A stretch of 64,000 nt of DNA, from assembly GCA_036734025.1 (NCBI GenBank), contig DAIMZI010000002.1, positions 1-64,000 on the forward strand. Reading direction: 5' to 3'. Positions 1 to 9,346 of the stretch are shown in pieces. Position 1 is the stretch's first letter, and each line of letters starts with the position of its first letter. The notes under the pieces were generated by a model that was given only the letters and a program-made list of their open reading frames with translations, had not been told where the DNA came from and did not search any database. Position numbers and translations under genes: made by a program. This stretch comes from DAIMZI01 sp036734025 (lineage in GTDB: Bacteria; Pseudomonadota; Alphaproteobacteria; Rhizobiales; Rhodomicrobiaceae).

Positions 1-1
1 G

Positions 2-781
2 AGCGATCAATCGACCTATGTGCAGCGCCCGCCCTTCTTCGATGGCATGGGCGCTGCGCCAGACATCGTCGCCGATATCAAGGGAGCGCGCATCCTCGGC
101 CTGTTCGGCGATTCCATCACCACCGATCATATCAGTCCGGCCGGCGCCATCCCGCGCTCTTCGCCTGCTGGCGAATACCTGCTTGCGCACGGCGTCGAAC
201 AGGCCGAGTTCAATTCGTTCGGCGCGCGGCGCGGCAATCATGAGGTGATGATGCGCGGCACGTTCGGCAACATCCGCATCAAGAACCAGATGGTGCCCGG
301 CGTCGAGGGCGGCTACACGGTCCACTATCCCTCACACGAGCAGATGTCGATCTATGATGCGGCGATGCGCTACGCTGATGAGGCCGTGCCGCTCGTGGTC
401 ATGGCTGGCAAGGAATACGGCACCGGCTCCAGCCGCGACTGGGCGGCCAAAGGCGCGCGACTGCTGGGCGTGCGCGCGGTGATCGCCGAGAGCTTCGAGC
501 GTATCCACCGCTCCAACCTGGTCGGCATGGGGGTGCTGCCCGCCGTTTTCGCCGACGGCTGGAACTGGAAAAAGGCCGGCATCACAGGATCCGAAACCGT
601 CTCCATCCTTGGCATGGATGCGCTCAGACCGGGCATGCCACTGGTCGCGCAGATCGTCTCGGCCGACGGCAGCACGAGCGAAATTCCCCTGATTTGCCGG
701 ATAGATACCGAGGACGAATTGAGCTACTTCCAGCATGGTGGCATCCTGCATTATGTACTCAGGCGTCTCGCACAGGCCTGA
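2..781 (+). CDS. acnA: Aconitate hydratase, C-terminal part (5' end outside window)
   Basis: The reading frame is open from base 2, so the gene begins before the window; 259 residues of the C-terminus are present. Aconitase interconverts citrate and isocitrate in the TCA cycle. The visible part is the swivel (aconitase C) domain. It carries the family motifs FGDSITTDHISPAG, EFNSFGARRGNHEVMMRGTF and GKEYGTGSSRDWAAKG, the last holding substrate-binding Ser and Arg residues of the aconitase A/IRP family. The iron-sulfur ligand cysteines would lie upstream. The DUF1223 gene that follows is, from memory, a frequent rhizobial neighbour of acnA. Identity is very secure; only the start is missing. 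Confidence 0.96.
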   Translation, partial: SDQSTYVQRPPFFDGMGAAPDIVADIKGARILGLFGDSITTDHISPAGAIPRSSPAGEYLLAHGVEQAEFNSFGARRGNHEVMMRGTFGNIRIKNQMVPGVEGGYTVHYPSHEQMSIYDAAMRYADEAVPLVVMAGKEYGTGSSRDWAAKGARLLGVRAVIAESFERIHRSNLVGMGVLPAVFADGWNWKKAGITGSETVSILGMDALRPGMPLVAQIVSADGSTSEIPLICRIDTEDELSYFQHGGILHYVLRRLAQA

Positions 782-935
782 GCGGAGGGCGCAGCGGAGC
801 TGGCGCTGGCAACGCGCATCACCCACTCGTGACTGGTAATTGAGCAGGCGAGACCGGATGATCACGACAAGCGATCTGCGTTTGCTTTAGAGGCCGGCGC
901 TTATTCATCGCAGGGGTATCTGGGAGAATTGATAC

Positions 936-1760
936 ATGCCGAGCAAGGCATCTGGTCGGAGCTGGGCGAAATCGACGGTGAGGGCGGCGGGCCTGGCGAC
1001 ACTGGCGGTTGCGGGGCTGATTTTCGCTGTGGCTCCTCCGTCTCGAGCTCAGGATCGGACGGCTGACGCTGCCGCGAGCTCATACACTGCACCCGTGGTG
1101 GTTGAGCTGTTCACCAGTCAGGGCTGTTCGAAATGTCCTCCCGCAGACAGGCTGCTGAGTAAACTGGCCCGTCGCGACGACGTGCTCGCGATTTCCCTCC
1201 ATGTCGATTACTGGGATTATCTGGGCTGGGAGGACACCTTCGCCAGCGCCGACTCCACCGACCGCCAACGCTATTATCAGAAGATGCTCAGCGAACGCAC
1301 CATGTACACACCGCAAATGGTGATTGGCGGGCTCATCGACATCGTAGGCAGCGATGAAAGCGCAGTGGAGAGCGCCATCGCCAGGGCGCGCACCGGACTT
1401 CATGGCTCAAGCGTACCGATTACCGTTACCGCAAAGGACGATTTTCTCCACGTGACCTTGGGCGAAGCGCCCGATGGCGGCATCTATCGTTCCGGCCAGG
1501 TGATCGTCATCGGCATGAGCTCGTCCGACACCGCCCTGATCAGGCGCGGCGAGAACCATGGCAAGCGCCTGACTTATCATAACGTGTCGCGCAAGCTCAT
1601 GAGCGCAGGCCGGTGGGACGGCGAACCAGCGACCTTCATCGTGTCGCACGAAAAGATCATGACCGGCGACGCGGACACATGCGTTGTCGTCTTGCAGGAT
1701 GAGGCGACCGGCGCGATATTCGGCGCGGCGAAATGGACCGGCCAAACTGCAGACCACTGA
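936..1760 (+). CDS. DUF1223 domain secreted thioredoxin-like protein
   Basis: This 274-residue protein has an N-terminal hydrophobic segment (about 17-36) ending in a likely signal peptidase site, SRA-QD, so it is probably exported. After it comes the DUF1223 signature VVELFTSQGC with a CxxC pair (C64, C67) followed by PPAD, then HVDYWDYLGW and a TPQMVIGG loop that resembles the cis-Pro region of thioredoxin folds. The family is thought to be redox-like, but no reaction is established. The gap from acnA is about 155 bp, so it may have its own promoter. Family assignment is firm; function is inferred only from the fold and the CxxC. Confidence 0.85.
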   Translation: MPSKASGRSWAKSTVRAAGLATLAVAGLIFAVAPPSRAQDRTADAAASSYTAPVVVELFTSQGCSKCPPADRLLSKLARRDDVLAISLHVDYWDYLGWEDTFASADSTDRQRYYQKMLSERTMYTPQMVIGGLIDIVGSDESAVESAIARARTGLHGSSVPITVTAKDDFLHVTLGEAPDGGIYRSGQVIVIGMSSSDTALIRRGENHGKRLTYHNVSRKLMSAGRWDGEPATFIVSHEKIMTGDADTCVVVLQDEATGAIFGAAKWTGQTADH

Positions 1761-1832
1761 TCTGTCGGCGGATATATGTCTTTCGGCTGGCGCATCGCAA
1801 ATGAAATCCGGGACGAAACCAGCGGGGATAAG

Positions 1833-2285
1833 ATGGCGTACTGGCTGTTCAAGTCCGAACCTGGCACATGGTCATGGGATGATCAGATGGCGCTGGGCAA
1901 GGCGGGCGGCGAATGGGACGGAGTGCGCAATCATCAGGCCAAGCAGCAGATGCAGGCCATGAAGAAGGGCGATCTCGGCTTCTTCTATCATTCGGTGGAT
2001 GAAAAGCGCATCGTCGGCATCGTCAAGGTGGTCGCCGAGGCGCATCCCGACAGCACCGCGCCGGCAACCCCGGACAAGCCCAAAAGCCAATGGATGTGCG
2101 TCGATGTGGCCGCGGTCGAACCGCTGCCCGAGCCGGTGAGCCTTGCTCAGATCAAGGCCGAGCCGCGACTGGCCGACATGGCGCTGGTCAAGCTGTCGCG
2201 GCTTTCGGTGCAGCCGGTGCGCGAGGAGGAATGGCGCATCGTGTGCGAGATGGGTGGTCTGGGGCGCAAGGTCAGATCGGCCTGA
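1833..2285 (+). CDS. EVE domain-containing protein
   Basis: This 150-residue protein starts MAYWLFKSEP, the typical beginning of the EVE (PUA-like, thymocyte nuclear protein 1) family. I therefore chose the ATG at 1833 over an upstream ATG at 1776 that would add a non-conserved extension. Conserved stretches include WDGVRNHQAK, FFYHSVDEKRIVGI and the C-terminal ALVKLSRLSVQPV. EVE domains are related to YTH domains and are thought to bind modified bases in nucleic acids. The gene is convergent with the transglutaminase operon, with only about 50 bp between the stops. The substrate of this copy is unknown. Confidence 0.88.
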   Translation: MAYWLFKSEPGTWSWDDQMALGKAGGEWDGVRNHQAKQQMQAMKKGDLGFFYHSVDEKRIVGIVKVVAEAHPDSTAPATPDKPKSQWMCVDVAAVEPLPEPVSLAQIKAEPRLADMALVKLSRLSVQPVREEEWRIVCEMGGLGRKVRSA

Positions 2286-2335
2286 GCCGGCTGCGAAAAT
2301 TGCCGCACACCCGCCCTAGCGCCTCAGCCGCTTCG

Positions 2336-3220
2336 TCAATGCGGACCCAGCGCCTTCGTCACATCGACAGCCACCTCGACAGTATGTTCGCCGCCCCCCA
2401 GAATAACCCCGCTGATCGGGCTGACATCGCCGAAATCGCGCCCATGGGCGATCGTCACATGCTCATCTGAGACGATCAGATTGTTCGTCGGATCAAAATC
2501 GACCCAGCCCGTCTCCGGCGCCCAGACCGAAATCCACGCATGCGATGCATCCGCACCGGCAAGCTTTTCCTGCCCCTCGGGCGGGCGCGTCATCAGATAG
2601 CCGCTGACATAGCGTGCCGGCAGACCGAGAGCGCGCAGGCCTGCTATCTGGAGATGGGCGAAATCCTGACACACGCCGCGGCGAATGGCGAGAACGTCAC
2701 GCACATGCGTGGCGACCTCGGTCGCGCCGTCGTCATAGATGAAATCGGCGTTGATCCGCGCGGTCAGATCGGCAACGGCGTCGATGATCGGCCGGCCCGG
2801 CGCGAAGGAGGGGCGTACATAGGCCTCGATATCGGGCGAAGGCTCGGTGAAATCGGTCGCGCAGATATATTGCACGACATCCAGATCATGCGGCCCGAAG
2901 CCAACGCCCAGCCGGCCGCCAAGCTGATCCCACGGCGTCGTTGCCAACGCATCCACCGGCGGGGCGGGCGTCACCTCGATGATGCTGTTGGCGCGCACGC
3001 TCAAGCCCTCGTGGCTGTCGCCGATATAAAGAACCGAAACCGGATTGCCAAAGAAGTCGATGAAATCATTGCGCGCCGCCGGTGCCGGCTCGACGCTCAT
3101 GCGGTGGCGGATAACGCGCTGGCGATGATGCGGGCGCGGCGCCAGATGAACGATGTGTCGCGACTGCGCTACCGTCCCCGCATAGGTATAGACGGTCTGG
3201 TGGCTGACATCGAATATCAT
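2336..3220 (-). CDS. Transglutaminase-like cysteine peptidase-fold protein (short form)
   Basis: This 294-residue protein has an N-terminal bacterial transglutaminase-associated beta domain (about 1-90) and a transglutaminase-like core. A complete catalytic triad can be read: C184 in RRGVCQDFAH, H227 in DASHAWISV and D243 in VDFDPTNN. There is no signal peptide, so it is probably cytoplasmic. Its ATG overlaps the stop of the upstream ATP-grasp/alpha-E fusion (ATGA, 4 bp), indicating translational coupling as the last gene of a five-gene operon. Families in this context are predicted to cleave or transfer amide bonds in a peptide made or modified by the ATP-grasp ligases. The actual substrate is unknown. 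Confidence 0.85.
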   Translation of the reverse strand: MIFDVSHQTVYTYAGTVAQSRHIVHLAPRPHHRQRVIRHRMSVEPAPAARNDFIDFFGNPVSVLYIGDSHEGLSVRANSIIEVTPAPPVDALATTPWDQLGGRLGVGFGPHDLDVVQYICATDFTEPSPDIEAYVRPSFAPGRPIIDAVADLTARINADFIYDDGATEVATHVRDVLAIRRGVCQDFAHLQIAGLRALGLPARYVSGYLMTRPPEGQEKLAGADASHAWISVWAPETGWVDFDPTNNLIVSDEHVTIAHGRDFGDVSPISGVILGGGEHTVEVAVDVTKALGPH

Positions 3221-5790
3221 CGCTTCGGCCCGATGGACGAAAAGACGCGTTTGAGCTCGTCCTCCTGAAGATTGAAATAGCGCCGTGTGATTGCCTCGGA
3301 AAGTCTCGGCAAGTCCTGGACGAGCTTGTTCAACAATAGCTTGAGCTGAGGCCGTGCGCCGGTGCCGTCGATATCGCTGATCTCGTTCACATCGGCAAGC
3401 TGGACCTGGGTCAGCATGTCGAGGATCATGCGCTCTTCATCGGTCTGCACGCTGCCCTCCGATGCCTGGGGCAACTCCTTCAAATGACCCGACAGGCGCG
3501 CAAGCTGAAAGGCGATCCCGCGCGGGTTGACTTCATCCTTGAGCAGCAGGTCGAGCACGAGCGGCAGTACAGGTGCAAACAGATATCGCGAGCGAAAGGT
3601 GATGACGCTGTCGGCCACGTCGAGGGTGAACAAAAGCGCCGCCGCTTCATCCCCGTCATTGCGCACCGATGCGAACAGCGAGGCGAGCATCTCCGCCGAG
3701 TTGGACGCGCGCTCCACCCGCCGGCCCATGTCGAGAAAGCGCCAGCCATGGTCGCGGGTCATGTTCTCGGCCACCAGACCATTGAAGGCCGAGAGCATGT
3801 TGATGTTGCGGTCGAACATGTCCTGAGCGTCGCTGAGCGAGCCTGGCAGTGATGGCGCGAACAGTTCGCTGGTGGGACCGAATTTCTGCAGCGTCCGCCA
3901 TGCCTCCAGCGACAGCCGGTCGCGGATCAGGCTGGACAGGCGATGGACATTTTCCAGGCTCTGGCGCAGGCCGTAAGGGTAGCCCGGCGAGGCGGCAAGC
4001 GTGCGCACCAGGCGCTCGACCACGGCGCGGGCGCTGGCGTCGGCCGGGATTTGCAGCCGCGGCTGTCCCTTGGACAGCATGGTATTTAGCACATCGCGCA
4101 TGGCGCCATGATCACGGGCCGGGCTGCCGTCTTCATCGAGCCGGCTGAGCGCCACGCGCAAGAGCCGCAGCGTCCAGTCCGAACGCTCGGCATACCGTCC
4201 AAGCCAGAACAGGTTATCGGCAATACGGCTGCGCAGGCCGCGCCCGGTGCGCTGGACGACAGCTACCTCGTTCACCTGACGCATCAGGGTGGGCGACGGG
4301 GGCACCTGCCCTTCCGACTGCACCCAGACATCACGCGACAGACCTTCAGGCGCGCTGAGCGCCACGCTGTCGCTGTTCTGGATCGACAAAGCAAGCCCGC
4401 CCGGCATGACCTCGAAGCGCCCGTCGATGGCAGCGACGAACATGCGCATGGCATAGGGCATCGGGCGCGGTCCCTCAGGCGTCCACACCGGCGCGCTGGC
4501 CAGACCCAGACGCGGCTCGCCCACCAGCGTCTTGCCATACAGGTTGATCCGTTCGATCAGCCGGGCGCGCTCCTGCGGCTCCATCTCGCGCGCGCTCAAG
4601 CCTGGCCGCGCCTGGCCCGGCCGGCCTGTGCCCTCGTGGGTCGTGCGGATGATGTAGGAATCAAGATCGCCGAGCACCCGGGCACGCGCATCCGCATCGC
4701 CCAGCCACGCTCTGGGAGCATCCGGCAGCAGCAGGTCTTCGCCAAGCATGAACCGGCACAGATCCGGCAGATAAGGTGCAAGGCCGCGGTTCTCCGCCAG
4801 CGCGCTTCCCAGCGGGTTTATGACGAAGCCCGGTGTCTCGCGGGCGTTCTGGACCAGGCCAACCGGGCCGAGAAAGCCTGAAGGGTCAAGCTCCAGCGGA
4901 TCAGCCTGCGCACCCTGAACCGAGCGCAGCAGCAGGCTGATCGGACGCAGCCCTTCCAGCGTCTTCATGAACACGCGCTTGCCGATGACGCGCAGATCGC
5001 CGCCCTCGACAAGCGTCAGCCCGAGATAGCGCGCCAGATAGGAATGGCCAAAGAAATCATCATGCAGAGGCCCCGGCGTCAGCATCGCGATCAGTGGGTC
5101 ATCGGCGCGAACGCGGCGCAGGATTTCCTCATGCAACCGCTCGAAATATGGTGCGAGCTTGTAGACGTTGGCGTCATGCATGGTCTCGCGCGCGATGTGG
5201 GCGCAGACGATGCGGTTGGCCAGCGCGAAGCCCGAACCGGCCAGCGTCTCGGTGTGATTGTCAATCGCGCGCCATGCGCCATCCGGGCCGCGCGCCAGGT
5301 CGATCGCATAAAAGCAGATATGGCCGCCGGGCGGTTCGATCCCGCTGCACGGGCGCAGGAAATTGGGGTCGGAAAACACCAGCGCCGGCGGGATGCGGCC
5401 CGATTGGAGAAGATGACGCGCGCCATATATGTCGCCCAGTACCGCGTTGAACAGCCGTGCCCGCTGCTCAAGCGCGCGTTGCAGCCAGGTCCACTCGGCC
5501 GGGGCGATCATCAGCGGCATGAGATCGACACGCCAGGGTTCCGTGGCGTGCGTCACATCGGCAAAGACATCATGAGCGATGCCATATTCGCTGACCAGGC
5601 GCTCCAGCCGGACGGCGCGGGCATTGTGCACCTCCAGCGGCTTGCGCTCCATTTCCCCCATGAACGTGCGCCAGTGTTCGCGCACGCTCCCATCGGGAGC
5701 CAGCATTTCATCGAAAGCAGCCGCGGCCAGCGGATAGCCCGCAAGCAGGTTCTGCCGAGGCCGCTCTTCGCCTCCGGCATTCATCGTCAT
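3217..5790 (-). CDS. Circularly permuted type 2 ATP-grasp / alpha-E domain fusion protein
   Basis: This 857-residue protein fuses two domains that are usually separate. The N-terminal part, to about residue 510, is a circularly permuted type 2 ATP-grasp domain, with FNAVLGDIYG, a DPNFLRPCSG segment and a terminal VMPGGLALS...RDVWVQ stretch. From about residue 523 an alpha-E (DUF403) helical domain begins at DNLFWLGRYAER and runs to the end. It parallels the two separate genes upstream at 10369-11856 and 9347-10372. ATP-grasp enzymes ligate a carboxylate to an amine; alpha-E is a predicted partner. I chose the ATG at 5790; a GTG at 5805 and an ATG at 5784 are alternatives. The segment RAIDNHTETLAG differs from the canonical LEDNARTPSG, so the copy may be divergent in catalysis. 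Confidence 0.85.
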   Translation of the reverse strand: MTMNAGGEERPRQNLLAGYPLAAAAFDEMLAPDGSVREHWRTFMGEMERKPLEVHNARAVRLERLVSEYGIAHDVFADVTHATEPWRVDLMPLMIAPAEWTWLQRALEQRARLFNAVLGDIYGARHLLQSGRIPPALVFSDPNFLRPCSGIEPPGGHICFYAIDLARGPDGAWRAIDNHTETLAGSGFALANRIVCAHIARETMHDANVYKLAPYFERLHEEILRRVRADDPLIAMLTPGPLHDDFFGHSYLARYLGLTLVEGGDLRVIGKRVFMKTLEGLRPISLLLRSVQGAQADPLELDPSGFLGPVGLVQNARETPGFVINPLGSALAENRGLAPYLPDLCRFMLGEDLLLPDAPRAWLGDADARARVLGDLDSYIIRTTHEGTGRPGQARPGLSAREMEPQERARLIERINLYGKTLVGEPRLGLASAPVWTPEGPRPMPYAMRMFVAAIDGRFEVMPGGLALSIQNSDSVALSAPEGLSRDVWVQSEGQVPPSPTLMRQVNEVAVVQRTGRGLRSRIADNLFWLGRYAERSDWTLRLLRVALSRLDEDGSPARDHGAMRDVLNTMLSKGQPRLQIPADASARAVVERLVRTLAASPGYPYGLRQSLENVHRLSSLIRDRLSLEAWRTLQKFGPTSELFAPSLPGSLSDAQDMFDRNINMLSAFNGLVAENMTRDHGWRFLDMGRRVERASNSAEMLASLFASVRNDGDEAAALLFTLDVADSVITFRSRYLFAPVLPLVLDLLLKDEVNPRGIAFQLARLSGHLKELPQASEGSVQTDEERMILDMLTQVQLADVNEISDIDGTGARPQLKLLLNKLVQDLPRLSEAITRRYFNLQEDELKRVFSSIGPKR

Positions 5791-6009
5791 TGTGCGAAAA
5801 AACACCCCTAATGAATGGTCACGACATCAGGCGCCGGCCCGAAACACCCAAGCGGGCTGGCGCTGCGGGAAACAGCCGCTTTCCTCGGCACGTCTGTGAG
5901 AATAGCAAGCCAGGGCCCGCCGCGCCATCATCGTTAACGGCTTTCCCGTTCGCTTTCGCTCATGCCGGCGCCTTGTGACCACAAAGTGACGCGCACGCCG
6001 GATCGATGA

Positions 6010-9000
6010 TCAGGAAAAGCGACGCAGGTCCAGCGTGTGGGGAAATTCACGATTGCGCTCGGGCGGCCCGGGGCGCAGCATCCCGGCGCTGTGGCCGATG
6101 GCCTCGAAGCGCGCCAGCCGCCGCCCCTCGGCCTCATAGGCGTTGACTGGGAATGTATCGAAGGCGCGTCCCCCGGGGTGGGTGACATGATAGCGACAAC
6201 CACCGATCGAGCGCGACGACCAGGTATCGACAACATCGAAGGTGAGCGGGGTGTGCACGCCGATGGTGGGGTGCAGGCACAAAGGCGGCTGCCAGGCCCT
6301 GTAGCGTACCCCGGCGACGGAAGAACTCACGCCGCCGGCCGGCGCGAGCGGCAGGGCCAGACCGTTGCAGGTGATGGTGTGGCGCCCGTCGGTCCCGCCG
6401 GTAACGCGCACCTGCAAGCGCTCGACGGAGGAATCCACATAGCGGACCGTGCCACCGATCATGCCTTCCTCGCCCATCACATGCCAGGGCTCCAGCGCCT
6501 GACGCAGCTCGACCTCGATGCCGGCATATTCGACCTTGCCATAAAGCGGAAAGCGGAACTCGAAATGGGGCGCGAACCATTCCGGTGCGAAATCAAACCC
6601 CGCCATGCGCAGGTCTCTAAGCACATCGAGCAAGTCGTCCCAGACGAAATGGGGCAGCATGAAACGGTCATGCAGCGCGGTCCCCCAGCGCACCAGCCCG
6701 CCGCGATAGGGCTCGCGCCAGAACCAGGCGATGAGCGCGCGCATCAAGAGCTGCTGGGCGAGACTCATCTGGGCATGGGGAGGCATCTCGAAGGAGCGGA
6801 ACTCGACCAGGCCCAGCCGCCCGGTTGGACCATCGGGCGAATAAAGCTTGTCGATGCAGATCTCGGCGCGGTGGGTGTTGCCCGTCACGTCGATCAGCAG
6901 GTTGCGGAACAGCCGGTCGACCAGCCATGGCGGCACTTGGGCAGTGCCGGGATCCGGCACCTGCTTCAACGCGATCTCCAGCTCGTAGAGCGTATCCTGG
7001 CGGGCTTCGTCAACACGCGGCGCCTGGCTGGTCGGGCCAATGAACACGCCGGAAAACAGGTAGGACAGCGCCGGGTGATGCTGCCAGTAGGTGATGAGGC
7101 TTGCGAGCAGATCGGGCCGGCGCAGGAACGGGCTGTCGGCCGGCGTGATCCCGCCAAGCACAATGTGATTGCCCCCCCCGGTGCCGGTGTGGCGGCCATC
7201 GAGCATGAACTTTTCAGTGCCCAGACGACAATGATGAGCGTCTTCGTAGAGCCCGGTGGTGATCGCCACCGCCTCATCCCAGTCGCGTGCGGGCTGGATG
7301 TTCACCTCGATCACGCCGGGGTCGGTGGCGACCTTGAGCACATTCAGCCGGGCATCCTCGGGCGGCCCATAGCCCTCGAGCTGAATCTTCCGGCCGGTCT
7401 GGCGCGCGGTTTCGTGGATGGCGGCGATCAGCGCGGCATAGTCCTCGCCGTCTTCGACAGGAGGCAGGAAAACATAAAGATGGCCGCCGCGCGGCTCGAC
7501 CGCCAGTGCGGTGCGCACCGGTCCGGCGTAGGTGTCCGCGCCCGTTCCGCTGCGATCGGGTCCGGATGTGTAGGCGCGCGTGGCTGCACGGCGTGCCTGC
7601 ATCAGCACCTCGCCGGAGGGCAAGGCCGCGTGCGCCGCCATCGGGTCGCCGGCGATCACATGCGGATAGGCCGGCTCGGGCACATGGGGCAGCGAGCCGA
7701 GCGGTATGCGATAGCCAAGGGGCGAATCGCCCGGCACCAGAAACATGCGCTTGCGCCGCACGCGCCAGCGCTCGGTCATCCAGCGCCTCGCGCTGTCGCG
7801 CGCATGCCAGGGCTGCATCGGCAGGACGAAGCCCCGCGGGTTCTCCAGCCCATGATCGAAGACGCGCGCCAGCCGTTCGCGTTCGATGGGATCGTCGAGC
7901 TTGTTGTCGAACGGATCGACATTTTCCGGCAGGTTGCGCTCAGCCAGCAGGAAATGCGCCGGATCCTCGAACGCGGCCATCGCCGTGTCCGGCTCGAAGC
8001 CGAGATTTTCCGACAGCGCCTCGATGAAGTCGGAGGCATCATCGATGCTGGCATTGCTCGGGCTGTCCGGCGTGTCGATCAGGCTTTCATCCGGCCACAG
8101 CGGCTTGCCGTCGGCGCGCCAGTAAACCGCCAGCGCCCAGCGCGGCAGCACCTCTCCGGGATACCATTTGCCCTGACCGAAATGCAGAAGGCCGCCCGGC
8201 GCAAAGCGCTCACGCAGTCGCCGGATCAGGGCCTCGGCATAGGTGCGTTTGGTCGGGCCTACCGCATCGGTGTTCCATTCAGGCGCGTCCATGTCATCCA
8301 CGGCGACGAAAGTCGGCTCGCCGCCCATGCTCAGGCGCACATCCTCATCCTTGAGGCGCTCATCGACCGCCCGGCCAAGGGCGCAGATCGCATTCCACTG
8401 GTTTGATGTATAGGGTTTGGTCACACGCGGGGTCTCGGAGATGCGCTCCACCTTCATGTCGAAGGAGAAGTCCACTTCCGCGGGTTCGTGCCCGCCCGTG
8501 ATCGGCGCTGCGCTCATCGGGCTGGGGGTGGCGGCCAGCGGAATATGTCCCTCGCCAGCCAGCAGGCCCGATGTGGCATCAAGCCCGATCCAGCCCGCGC
8601 CCGGCACATAGACCTCTGCCCAGGCGTGCAGATCGGTAAAATCGACATCGGTGCCGCTGGGTCCGTCGAGCGCCTTGACGTCGGGCTTGAGCTGGATCAG
8701 ATAACCCGACACGAAGCGCGCCGCCAGGCCGCGATGCCGCAGGATCTGCACCAGCAGCCAGCCGCTGTCCCGGCACGAGCCGGCCCCACGCAGAAGCGTC
8801 TCCTCGGGCGTCTGTACGCCCGGCTCCATGCGCACCAGATATTCGATCCGCCGTTCCAGATCGCGGTTGAGGTCGCACAGATAATCAATGGTCTTTTCCG
8901 CCGGAATATGCACCTCGGCGAGATAGCGCGACAGCAGCGGGCCGGCCGGCGCGGGCTGCCTATATGGCGCCAGGTCGCGCGCCAGTTCGGACTCGTAGGT

Positions 9001-9312
9001 GAACGGCCAGGTGCTGGCTGCCTCCTCGATGAAGAAGTCGAACGGATTGACCGTGGACATGTCGGCGACCAGATCGACCGTGACGGCAAATTCGTTGGTC
9101 TTGTCGGGAAACACCGCACGGGCCAGGAAATTGCCGAACGGGTCCTGCTGCCAGTTCAGGAAATGGTCCTTAGGCGCGACCTTGAGCGAATAGCTGAGGA
9201 TCGGCGTGCGGCAATGCGGCGCCGGCCGCAGTCGGATGACCTGGGGGCCGACAGAGATGGGGTGGGTATAGCGATAGCGCGTGGAATGGGTCAGAGCCAC
9301 ATTGATGGGCAT
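6010..9312 (-). CDS. Transglutaminase family protein with DUF2126 domain (long form)
   Basis: This 1100-residue protein carries a bacterial transglutaminase N-domain (about 1-100) and a transglutaminase core with C180 (GAGSCRDSGW), H229 (DLHAWAEVY) and D245 (IGLDATSGL). From about residue 300 a DUF2126 region of roughly 800 residues follows. DUF2126 has segments such as LSMGGEPTFVAVDD, HFGQGKWYPGE and RHTGTGGGNHIVLGG that resemble a glutamine-synthetase/ATP-grasp-associated amidoligase fold in published predictions. The gene lies in the middle of the ATP-grasp/alpha-E operon, about 34 bp after the separate alpha-E gene and about 220 bp before the fusion gene. It is cytoplasmic by appearance. 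Family assignment is firm; the reaction is not known. Confidence 0.87.
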   Translation of the reverse strand: MPINVALTHSTRYRYTHPISVGPQVIRLRPAPHCRTPILSYSLKVAPKDHFLNWQQDPFGNFLARAVFPDKTNEFAVTVDLVADMSTVNPFDFFIEEAASTWPFTYESELARDLAPYRQPAPAGPLLSRYLAEVHIPAEKTIDYLCDLNRDLERRIEYLVRMEPGVQTPEETLLRGAGSCRDSGWLLVQILRHRGLAARFVSGYLIQLKPDVKALDGPSGTDVDFTDLHAWAEVYVPGAGWIGLDATSGLLAGEGHIPLAATPSPMSAAPITGGHEPAEVDFSFDMKVERISETPRVTKPYTSNQWNAICALGRAVDERLKDEDVRLSMGGEPTFVAVDDMDAPEWNTDAVGPTKRTYAEALIRRLRERFAPGGLLHFGQGKWYPGEVLPRWALAVYWRADGKPLWPDESLIDTPDSPSNASIDDASDFIEALSENLGFEPDTAMAAFEDPAHFLLAERNLPENVDPFDNKLDDPIERERLARVFDHGLENPRGFVLPMQPWHARDSARRWMTERWRVRRKRMFLVPGDSPLGYRIPLGSLPHVPEPAYPHVIAGDPMAAHAALPSGEVLMQARRAATRAYTSGPDRSGTGADTYAGPVRTALAVEPRGGHLYVFLPPVEDGEDYAALIAAIHETARQTGRKIQLEGYGPPEDARLNVLKVATDPGVIEVNIQPARDWDEAVAITTGLYEDAHHCRLGTEKFMLDGRHTGTGGGNHIVLGGITPADSPFLRRPDLLASLITYWQHHPALSYLFSGVFIGPTSQAPRVDEARQDTLYELEIALKQVPDPGTAQVPPWLVDRLFRNLLIDVTGNTHRAEICIDKLYSPDGPTGRLGLVEFRSFEMPPHAQMSLAQQLLMRALIAWFWREPYRGGLVRWGTALHDRFMLPHFVWDDLLDVLRDLRMAGFDFAPEWFAPHFEFRFPLYGKVEYAGIEVELRQALEPWHVMGEEGMIGGTVRYVDSSVERLQVRVTGGTDGRHTITCNGLALPLAPAGGVSSSVAGVRYRAWQPPLCLHPTIGVHTPLTFDVVDTWSSRSIGGCRYHVTHPGGRAFDTFPVNAYEAEGRRLARFEAIGHSAGMLRPGPPERNREFPHTLDLRRFS

Positions 9313-9346
9313 ATTAGTCCTTCGAGCGCGGCCAAGCGGGTTGGGA

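Noticed and set aside
2540..3268. Plus-strand frame opposite the short transglutaminase
   Set aside because: Antisense to a gene with an intact catalytic triad; considered a shadow.
6037..8406. Long plus-strand frame (789 codons) across the DUF2126 gene
   Set aside because: It is antisense to a well-supported family gene, has no recognisable motifs and is a common artefact of GC-rich codon bias.
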